Shown here piece after piece: positions 57,499-64,000 of a stretch of DNA of 64,000 bases (positions within the stretch are counted from its first letter, which is position 1; each line of letters starts with the position of its first letter). A program made the position numbers and the translations under genes. Source of the stretch: Flavobacterium sp. (lineage in GTDB: Bacteria; Bacteroidota; Bacteroidia; Flavobacteriales; Flavobacteriaceae); the NCBI RefSeq assembly GCF_025352015.1, contig NZ_JANXUG010000079.1:1-64000 (forward strand), given 5' to 3'. The notes under the pieces were generated by a model, which saw nothing but the letters and a program-made list of their open reading frames with translations, was not told where the DNA came from and ran no database searches.

Positions 57499-58023
57499 AT
57501 GAAATTATTAGGAATTGGCTCTCGAATTAATCATGTAGAATATGGTAAAGGTGTAGTTACCAATGTTTCATCTAAAGAATATTGGGTTACCTTTATTGAG
57601 AGCGGATTAGAAACAATTGCAATCGATAGCAACTTTGAAGTTATCGAAGCTTCCGAAAATGAAGTAGATACTATAAGTTTCTACGATGTTGAACAAAGTT
57701 TATTATCCATCTTAAAAAAATGGAATGGAATAGGTGCACCTGTTGCTATTGGTGATAAATGGAAAGGCGGCAATATCAAACTTGAACCCGGACTAGCAGG
57801 TTTAGCAAGTAAAGATGTGCCTATTGATGTGTTTTTTCATAAAATAGTTATGCTCCGAGACCGTTTAAGAGTAATGGAACAAAAAATTAATACCAGTAAT
57901 ATTGAAGAAATTGAAAAAGTAGAATTGCAGCAGTACATTACCCGTATTTATGGCAGTTTGACTACTTTCAATGTGTTATTCAAATCACAGACTGATTATT
58001 TTGTTGGAGAGAAAACAAAATAA
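57499..58023 (+). CDS. conserved protein of unknown function with a Tudor-like N-terminus
   Basis: A 174-residue protein. Residues 1-60 (IGSRINHVEYGKGVVTNVSSKEYWVTFIESGLETI) have the HxxYGxGxV pattern of a small beta-barrel, and the rest is helical (DVEQSLLSILKKWNG, DVFFHKIVMLRDRLRVMEQKI). I have no firm family name. It follows clpB by 78 bp and is probably separate. Confidence 0.55.
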   Translation: MKLLGIGSRINHVEYGKGVVTNVSSKEYWVTFIESGLETIAIDSNFEVIEASENEVDTISFYDVEQSLLSILKKWNGIGAPVAIGDKWKGGNIKLEPGLAGLASKDVPIDVFFHKIVMLRDRLRVMEQKINTSNIEEIEKVELQQYITRIYGSLTTFNVLFKSQTDYFVGEKTK

Positions 58024-58095
58024 ATTTTAACTAAAATACAGGCAGTTTCATTTACCAATTGTTTACTTTTATATTTCAAAATAAATTTTATAAAT

Positions 58096-58623
58096 ATGAA
58101 AAAAATAATTTTAGGCATAGCATTATTGATTGTGGTGATTTTAAGTTGCAAAAGCTTTAACACCAATACTAATGAAAAAAAAATAGAACTTAATTTCGAA
58201 TCCAAAAGTGGAAGTTTCGTTAAAGGTACAGCGGTTTTTGTAGAGAACGATGGAATGGTAACCTTAACTGCAAAACTCACTGGACTAAAACCAGGAATTC
58301 ATGGCATTCATATTCATGAAAAAGCAGATTGTTCTGCCGCAGATGCTGCATCAGCAGGTGGTCACTGGAACCCAACATTCAAAAAACATGGTAAATGGAC
58401 AGATGTCGAACATCACAAAGGCGATATTGGCAATTTTACAGCCGATGAAAACGGAAACGGAACCATAACTCTAAAAACAGATGAATGGTGCATTGGTTGT
58501 GGTGATGCTACGAAAGATATTTTAGGAAAAGGATTAATCGTTCATGATAAAGCAGATGATTTTGTAACACAACCAACAGGTGCAGCTGGTGCTAGAGTTG
58601 CTTGTTCTGCAATCATAAAATAA
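58096..58623 (+). CDS. sodC: copper/zinc superoxide dismutase lipoprotein
   Basis: A 175-residue periplasmic or surface superoxide dismutase. The lipoprotein signal ends in ILSC (Cys18). Metal ligands are visible in GIHGIHIHEKADCS and SAGGHWNPTFKKHGK, and in the DVEHHKGDIGNF zinc/copper loop. A second Cys near the C-terminus (ARVACSAIIK) should form the conserved disulfide. It detoxifies superoxide. It is followed closely by the YdeI-like gene. Confidence 0.93.
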   Translation: MKKIILGIALLIVVILSCKSFNTNTNEKKIELNFESKSGSFVKGTAVFVENDGMVTLTAKLTGLKPGIHGIHIHEKADCSAADAASAGGHWNPTFKKHGKWTDVEHHKGDIGNFTADENGNGTITLKTDEWCIGCGDATKDILGKGLIVHDKADDFVTQPTGAAGARVACSAIIK

Positions 58624-58631
58624 ATGGTTAA

Positions 58632-59207
58632 TTGGAAGAAAAGGAACATTTATACTTCAAGAATGCCCAAGAATGGACAGAATGGTTGCATGAAAATCAT
58701 TTAATCTCAACGGGAGTTTATTTAATTTTTTATCGCGTAGATAGTTCTTTCGAAAGTATGCGCTGGGAAGAAGCCGTTCAAGTAGCTATTTGCTTCGGTT
58801 GGATAGATTCTACTGTAAAAAAATTGGATGATGAACGTAGACGTCAAATGTTTTCTCCCAGAAAAGATAAAAGCGTTTGGAGTAAACTCAATAAAACGTA
58901 CATCCAAAAATTGATTTCAGATAATTTAATGCACCAAAGCGGCTTCAAGAAAATTGAAACTGCCAAACTAAACGGTTCTTGGGAAAGCTTGGATGCGGTT
59001 GAAAACCTCGAAATACCTTTAGATTTAGAAGTTGCATTTTTCAATAATAAAACTGCATTTACTAATTATAACAGTTTTAGTCCATCCTACAGAAAAAACT
59101 ATCTCTACTGGCTGAATCAAGCTAAAAGACAGCAAACGAGACAAGATAGGATTGTTGAAATCATAAATCTTTGTGAGCAAAACATTAAATCAAGAGGCAC
59201 ATTTTGA
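58632..59207 (+). CDS. YdeI/OmdA-like protein
   Basis: A 191-residue protein of the YdeI/OmpD-associated family. It begins with FKNAQEWTEWLHENH, then WEEAVQVAICFGWIDSTVKKLDDERRRQMFSPRKDKSVWSK, and has the C-terminal FNNKTAFTNYNSFSPSYRKNYLYWLNQAKRQQTRQDRI. The start codon is TTG at 58632; no in-frame ATG lies before the conserved part. In Salmonella, YdeI-type proteins are linked to polymyxin resistance; here the role is unknown. Confidence 0.82.
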   Translation: MEEKEHLYFKNAQEWTEWLHENHLISTGVYLIFYRVDSSFESMRWEEAVQVAICFGWIDSTVKKLDDERRRQMFSPRKDKSVWSKLNKTYIQKLISDNLMHQSGFKKIETAKLNGSWESLDAVENLEIPLDLEVAFFNNKTAFTNYNSFSPSYRKNYLYWLNQAKRQQTRQDRIVEIINLCEQNIKSRGTF

Positions 59208-59273
59208 GAAGCTCAATCACATAATTCCAATTTTTAAAAATTATTTTTTGTAAATAAAAGTTAAAATTTCATT

Positions 59274-59298
59274 TATAATAGTAATACTATTATATTTG
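59274..59298 (+). promoter_or_regulatory. 21-bp perfect palindrome over the -7 box of the second TetR operon
   Basis: A 10-1-10 perfect inverted repeat TATAATAGTA-A-TACTATTATA at 59274-59294 overlaps the -7 box TATATTTG (59291-59298), which fits TAnnTTTG. It lies 20 bp before the tetR ATG. This is the position expected of an autorepressing operator. Confidence 0.65.
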
Positions 59299-59317
59299 CA
59301 TAAAATATTATTAATTT

Positions 59318-59989
59318 ATGCAAGACATACTTTCCAATTTAACTATAACTGTAAATGAAAATTTATATGTAAAAAACCCTGAATCTTCAGAATTAGGGAA
59401 GAAAATCATTGAACATAGTATCTTATTGATAGATGAAATTGGGTTTGAAAACTTTACTTTCAAAAAATTAGGTGAACTCATTGGATCTAATGAAAGCTCT
59501 ATTTACCGCTATTTTGAAAGCAAGCACAAACTACTTTTGTATCTTTCATCTTGGTACTGGAGTTGGGTAGAATACAAACTGGTTTTTGGTACTGCCAATA
59601 TCACAAATCCAAAAGAAAAATTAAAACAAGCCATTACCATTGTTACAGCAAAAGTAGAAGACGATTCCTTAACACTTCATATTAACGAAGCTATATTAAA
59701 CAAAATTATTATTGCGGAATTTACCAAAACCTTGTTGACCAAAGAAATAGATGATGAAAACAAAATTGGTTTTTTCAAAGTCTATAAAAGAGTGATTAAT
59801 CGGATTATCGATCTGATTAGTAATTTAAATTCTAATTATCCATTTGCTAAAAGTTTAGCATCTTCAATTGTTGAAGGTTCCCTGCATCAGCATTTTTTAA
59901 AGGAACATTTAAAAAGCATTACCAACTGTGACGAAAATATCTCGCCGACAGCTTTTTATATTAATATGATTGAAAACATTTTAAGATAA
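59318..59989 (+). CDS. TetR/AcrR family regulator
   Basis: A 223-residue regulator. It has an N-terminal helix-turn-helix: IEHSILLIDEIGFENFTFKKLGELIGSNESSIYRYFESKHKLLLYLS. The remaining residues form the ligand-binding helices. It is 6 bp upstream of an ABC exporter gene and probably controls it through the palindrome above. Confidence 0.9.
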   Translation: MQDILSNLTITVNENLYVKNPESSELGKKIIEHSILLIDEIGFENFTFKKLGELIGSNESSIYRYFESKHKLLLYLSSWYWSWVEYKLVFGTANITNPKEKLKQAITIVTAKVEDDSLTLHINEAILNKIIIAEFTKTLLTKEIDDENKIGFFKVYKRVINRIIDLISNLNSNYPFAKSLASSIVEGSLHQHFLKEHLKSITNCDENISPTAFYINMIENILR

Positions 59990-59995
59990 AATAGT

Positions 59996-61663
59996 ATGAA
60001 TGATACGCCATTACAACGCTTTTTTAGTTTTTTAAAACTCGATAGAAAAGATATTTTACAAGTATTTTTTTATGCCATTTTTGCTGGTTTGGTGAGTTTA
60101 TCATTGCCGTTAGGCATCCAAGCTATTATCAATTTGATACAATCAGGAAGAGTCAGTGTTTCATGGATTGTGTTAGTTTTAGTCGTGGTTCTTGGAGTTG
60201 CTCTAGTTGGTATTCTTTCCTTAATGCAGTTACGAATTACTGAAAATTTGCAGCAAAAAATATTTGTTCGCTCCTCGTTCGAGTTTAGTTACCGATTGCC
60301 AAAAATTAAATTTGAAGAACTTTACAACCAATATCCTCCGGAATTAGCCAACCGGTTTTTTGACACGTTAACCATTCAAAAGGGTACCTCAAAATTATTA
60401 ATAGACTTCTCGACAGCTTTTTTACAAATTATTTTCGGAATAGTCTTATTATCCTTGTACCATCCGTTTTTTATCTTCTTCGGATTTGCGCTTTTAGTAC
60501 TACTCTACTCTATTTTTAAATTTTCTTATAATTCTGGATTATCAACAAGTTTAAAAGAGTCAAAATACAAGTATAAAGTAGTAAGCTGGTTACAAGAAAT
60601 AGCCCGAAATAATTTTAGCTTTCGCAAAAAAGATAATTTTGAATTTGCTTTATCAAAAAACAACGATTTGGTTAGTCAATATTTAACTTATCGAGAAAAG
60701 CATTTTGCAGTTATAAAAAGACAGTTTATTCAATTAATTATTTTTAAAGTCATTATCACCGCGGGATTGTTGCTTATTGGAGGCTTTTTAGTGCTAAATC
60801 AACAAATGAATATCGGACAATTTGTGGCTGCCGAAATTATAATTTTATTGGTCATAAATTCTGTTGAAAAAATAATTGTTGGTCTAGAAACTTTTTATGA
60901 TGTTATTACTGCCATAGAAAAAATAGGTCAAATATCAGATTTAAAAACCGAAGATTTTAATAGTAAAGAAGCTGATTATTGCTTTACTAACATCAGTTTA
61001 GAAACCGAAAATTTAAGGTTTAAATTTCCCGACGCTACTGATTATGTTTTAGAAAAAATTAATTTACAAGTATTACCCGCTGAAAAAATATTTTTAGAAG
61101 GAGAAAACGGTTCTGGCAAAACAACTTTAATCAGAATATTATCAGGACTTCTGCAGCCCACATCAGGCTCATTCTTTATAAATGATGATACGTACAGAAA
61201 AATTGACTTGACCCACTACCGTTCTCATATTGGCACAATCATACAGGGCGAAACTCCTTTTGAAGGAACTATTTTAGAAAATATCACTTTCAATAATCCT
61301 TCGGTGAGCCAAGATGACATTAAATGGGCTATTGAAAATGTAAAATTGGGCGAATTCATAAAATCACTTCCTGAAGGATTGGATACCAAAATTTTTCCAG
61401 AAGGAAGGCAATTATCTTCGTCAAATGCTCAAAAAATAGTATTGGCTCGTAGCATTATTAACAAACCAAAATTATTATTTTATGAAGATCCTTTGAGTAA
61501 AATGGATGAAAAAATTGCTAATGAAATCATTGATTTCATTACTAATCCTAACAATAAGTGGTCTGTTATTGTATCATCCAAAAATGCATATTGGAAACAA
61601 AAATGTCAAAGAATTATTACTATGAACCAAGGGAAAATAGTTTCAAATACTAAAATACAATAG
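59996..61663 (+). CDS. ABC half-transporter (bacteriocin/T1SS type) with altered ATPase motifs
   Basis: A 555-residue membrane-plus-ATPase half-transporter. Residues about 1-320 are a six-helix domain (FFYAIFAGLVSLSLPLGIQAIINL and the GQFVAAEIIILLVINSVEK helix). The ATPase has Walker A GENGSGKT (369-376) and a Q-loop (IIQGETPF). The signature is LSSSN (473-477) instead of LSGGQ, Walker B is LFYED (E497-D498) rather than DE, and the H-loop carries SSKN instead of a His (528-530). It works with the HlyD-like and TolC-like proteins downstream; no peptidase domain is present. Confidence 0.85.
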   Translation: MNDTPLQRFFSFLKLDRKDILQVFFYAIFAGLVSLSLPLGIQAIINLIQSGRVSVSWIVLVLVVVLGVALVGILSLMQLRITENLQQKIFVRSSFEFSYRLPKIKFEELYNQYPPELANRFFDTLTIQKGTSKLLIDFSTAFLQIIFGIVLLSLYHPFFIFFGFALLVLLYSIFKFSYNSGLSTSLKESKYKYKVVSWLQEIARNNFSFRKKDNFEFALSKNNDLVSQYLTYREKHFAVIKRQFIQLIIFKVIITAGLLLIGGFLVLNQQMNIGQFVAAEIIILLVINSVEKIIVGLETFYDVITAIEKIGQISDLKTEDFNSKEADYCFTNISLETENLRFKFPDATDYVLEKINLQVLPAEKIFLEGENGSGKTTLIRILSGLLQPTSGSFFINDDTYRKIDLTHYRSHIGTIIQGETPFEGTILENITFNNPSVSQDDIKWAIENVKLGEFIKSLPEGLDTKIFPEGRQLSSSNAQKIVLARSIINKPKLLFYEDPLSKMDEKIANEIIDFITNPNNKWSVIVSSKNAYWKQKCQRIITMNQGKIVSNTKIQ

Positions 61664-61665
61664 TC

Positions 61666-63012
61666 ATGCTAAACATTTCCAAAAAAAATCCAATTATCGA
61701 GAATATTGATCAGTTCAGTACTATCAGGGATTTGAGCACAAGACCTCATTATAAAATATTGAATAAAATTATTCTCGGAGTTTCTATTACTGGACTGATC
61801 ATACTTTTTTTTCCTTGGACACAAAATATTTCAGGTTCAGGTTCAGTTACTACTTTAAAACCAGACCAAAGACCCCAAACCGTTCAAACAGCAATAGCGG
61901 GAAGAATAGAAAAATGGTTTGTAAAGGAAGGTGATTTTGTAAATAAAGGAGACACTATTCTCTTTATTTCCGAAATAAAAGAAGATTATCTTGACCCCAA
62001 TTTGATGGAAAACACCAAAAACCAAGTTGATGCAAAAAAAATGGCGCAACAATCTTATGGTGGAAAAGTAACTTCGCTTTCGGGACAAATTCAAGCCATT
62101 GAGAACGAAAGAAATTTAAAACTTAAACAAGCTAAAAATAAAATCAGACAAGCTTTCCTAAAAGTAAAAAGCGATAGCATTGATTTAATTGCGGTAAAAA
62201 CGCAAGTAAAAATTGCCACTACACAGTTCAATCGTTCGTTAACACTCAATAAAGAAGGTTTAAAACCACTCACCGATGTGGAAGAAAAGCGTTTAAAGTT
62301 GCAAGAATGTGAAGCAAAAATCATTACACAAGAAAACAAATTTATTACTAGCGAAAACGAATTAATAAATGCAAAAGTAGAAATCAACAGAATTGCTGCT
62401 GAATATGCCGAGAAAGATTCGAAAGCACGAAGCGATCAGTTTACGGCAATTAGCAATCAGTATGACACTAAAGCTCAAGTTACAAAACTGGAAAATCAAT
62501 ACAATAATTATAAAATCAGAAATGGAATGTATTACATAAAAGCACCTCAAAGTGGCTATGTAAACCGTGCATTGCAATCGGGAATTGGAGAAACTATTAA
62601 AGAAGGAACTCAAATTGTGAGCATCATGCCATCAAAATATGACATTGCGGTAGAAACCTATGTAAGTCCAAACGACTTACCGCTAGTTCACAAAGGCGAA
62701 AAAGTACGCGTATGGTTTGATGGTTGGCCCACAATAGTTTTTTCGGGTTGGCCCAATATGAGTTACGGAACTTTTGGTGGTAAAATTGTAGCTATCGAAA
62801 ACTTTATAAGCGACAACGGTAAATTTAGAGTTTTGATTTCTCCCGATAAAGACGAATCGCCTTGGCCGAAACAAGTTAGTATGGGTTCGGGTGCGCAAAC
62901 ATTAGCTTTGTTAGAAAATGTTCCCGTATGGTTTGAAATTTGGCGAACACTCAACGGATTTCCGCCTAATTATTACCAACCTAAAAATACTGCAACAAAA
63001 GTAAAAAAATAA
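61666..63012 (+). CDS. HlyD-family membrane fusion protein
   Basis: A 448-residue adaptor: one membrane helix at about 37-54, an N-terminal lipoyl-type half (IAGRIEKWFVKEGDFVNKGDTILFIS), a long coiled coil of about 120-290, and a second half (YYIKAPQSGYVNRALQSGIGETIKEGT) with a beta-barrel (VWFDGWPTIVF). It links the ABC transporter to the TolC protein. Stop and next start overlap (TAATG). Confidence 0.9.
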   Translation: MLNISKKNPIIENIDQFSTIRDLSTRPHYKILNKIILGVSITGLIILFFPWTQNISGSGSVTTLKPDQRPQTVQTAIAGRIEKWFVKEGDFVNKGDTILFISEIKEDYLDPNLMENTKNQVDAKKMAQQSYGGKVTSLSGQIQAIENERNLKLKQAKNKIRQAFLKVKSDSIDLIAVKTQVKIATTQFNRSLTLNKEGLKPLTDVEEKRLKLQECEAKIITQENKFITSENELINAKVEINRIAAEYAEKDSKARSDQFTAISNQYDTKAQVTKLENQYNNYKIRNGMYYIKAPQSGYVNRALQSGIGETIKEGTQIVSIMPSKYDIAVETYVSPNDLPLVHKGEKVRVWFDGWPTIVFSGWPNMSYGTFGGKIVAIENFISDNGKFRVLISPDKDESPWPKQVSMGSGAQTLALLENVPVWFEIWRTLNGFPPNYYQPKNTATKVKK

Positions 63013-64000
63013 TGAAAAAGTACCTTTTAATGCTCTTTTTCGGTGCAACTGTTTGCGGTCAAAATACCAATTTAAAAGAACTGACTTTTACAGAATATTT
63101 GGGTTATGTGAAAAAATACCATCCCATGGTAAAAAGTGCCAACCTAGAAATAAGTAATGCACAAGCCAATTTGATGATAGCTCGTGGCGGATTTGATCCA
63201 AAAATTGAAATTGATTACAACAAAAAACAATTCAAAGACCAAGAATACTATTCTATTTTAAAAAGCAGTTTTAAAATTCCAACTTGGTATGGTATTGAAG
63301 TTAAAGCTGGTTTTGATAACAGCGAAGGATTTTTTATAAATCCAGAAAATACGACGCCCAATAAAGGATTAACCTCACTTGGAATTACAGTTCCTGTAGG
63401 TCAAGGGCTTTTTATAAATCAACGTATGACAGATTTGCGAAAAGCAAAAATTCAACTTCAGTTAAGCCAATCAGAAAGAAAACTTCAAGCCATTATGGTT
63501 TTGTACGATGCTGCAGTAAGTTATTTTAATTGGAAGAAAAATTATGACGAAGTCCAACTCTATAATTCTTATTTACAAAATGCCGAAACACGATACAAAG
63601 GCGTTGCTAGTTTAATCTTAAATGGTGATAAACCCGCTATTGATAGCGTAGAAGCTGGAATAATTGTTAGAAACCGGAAACTTTCTCTGGAAGATTTTAC
63701 ATTAAAATTAGCAAAAGCAAAACTTGAGTTATCTAATTTTTTATGGTTGGAAAACAATATTCCATTGGAACTTCAAGATACAGTTTTGCCCCAAGAAAAC
63801 ATTGCTAATTCCATTCAGGACGTTCTAAAAACCAATGATTTTTTAACAACGAAACTGTCTATAGATACTCATCCAAAAATTAATGCACTGCAAAATAAAA
63901 TTGCCATTTTGGATGTCGAACGAAAATTAAAAGCCAATCAAATATTGCCTAAAATGGATGTTGGTTATCATTATTTATCAGAATCCAACGCTTTTAAAGA
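63012..64000 (+). CDS. TolC-family outer-membrane protein, cut by the window edge
   Basis: The first 329 codons of an outer-membrane channel; the end is beyond the window. After a signal peptide (MKKYLLMLFFGATVCGQ) come LTFTEYLGYVKKYHPMVKSANLEI, the first TolC-type strand GITVPVGQGLFINQR, and DLRKAKIQLQLSQSERK. The second half begins at THPKINALQNKIAIL. Last gene seen of the TetR-ABC-HlyD-TolC unit. Confidence 0.85.
   Translation, partial: MKKYLLMLFFGATVCGQNTNLKELTFTEYLGYVKKYHPMVKSANLEISNAQANLMIARGGFDPKIEIDYNKKQFKDQEYYSILKSSFKIPTWYGIEVKAGFDNSEGFFINPENTTPNKGLTSLGITVPVGQGLFINQRMTDLRKAKIQLQLSQSERKLQAIMVLYDAAVSYFNWKKNYDEVQLYNSYLQNAETRYKGVASLILNGDKPAIDSVEAGIIVRNRKLSLEDFTLKLAKAKLELSNFLWLENNIPLELQDTVLPQENIANSIQDVLKTNDFLTTKLSIDTHPKINALQNKIAILDVERKLKANQILPKMDVGYHYLSESNAFK

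Noticed and set aside
1..64000. tRNA or rRNA genes and CRISPR arrays
   Set aside because: No cloverleaf-like GC-rich segment, rRNA stretch or regularly spaced repeat was seen in the gaps.

Overview
The window looks like chromosome from a Flavobacterium or a close relative (Flavobacteriaceae, Bacteroidota). It is AT-rich, shows almost no Shine-Dalgarno sequences, and carries TAnnTTTG-type -7 promoter boxes. The gene content also fits this group: short lipoproteins ending in a Cys lipobox, a DUF4249/TonB-receptor pair, a cyclophilin-FKBP fusion and a eukaryotic-type NADP isocitrate dehydrogenase. No tRNA, rRNA or CRISPR array was seen.

Layout. 0-5 kb: ribosomal protein S1, a nucleoside permease, lumazine synthase and a TPR membrane protein, all on the minus strand. 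5-19.4 kb, mostly plus strand: recF, a rhodanese-thioredoxin lipoprotein, DUF2461, two glycosyltransferases, asnB, murB, a decayed HicB/HicA-like pair, a PaiB-like FMN protein, two ECF sigma factors, a TonB-like protein and a serine hydrolase (CvfB lies on the minus strand). 19.5-31 kb, mostly minus strand: a frameshifted VOC gene, uvrB, rlmF, thiN, the DUF4249/TonB receptor pair, icd, rplS, trmD and DUF1569. 31-34 kb: the cyclophilin-FKBP fusion, a mini cytochrome c, csaA and an insertion-sequence remnant. 34-41 kb: the topoisomerase IV genes parE and parC, with a complete type II restriction-modification pair packed between them. 41-48 kb: trpEGDCFBA behind a leader peptide with three consecutive Trp codons and a terminator, which reads as a ribosome-mediated attenuator. 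48-53 kb: a TetR-TolC-EmrA-EmrB efflux operon. 53-59 kb: yaaA, clpB, sodC and small conserved genes. 59-64 kb: a second efflux operon, TetR-ABC-HlyD-TolC, cut by the window edge.

Points that stand out: (1) the Trp attenuator, whose leader stop-codon region can pair with the terminator loop and 3' arm; (2) the restriction-modification pair inserted between parE and parC with 10-11 bp joints; (3) a HicB/HicA-like pair carrying three premature stops but no frameshift; (4) an ABC half-transporter whose ATPase motifs are altered at three places; (5) a 21-bp perfect palindrome over the -7 box of the second TetR operon; (6) two copies of a dispersed intergenic hairpin element.
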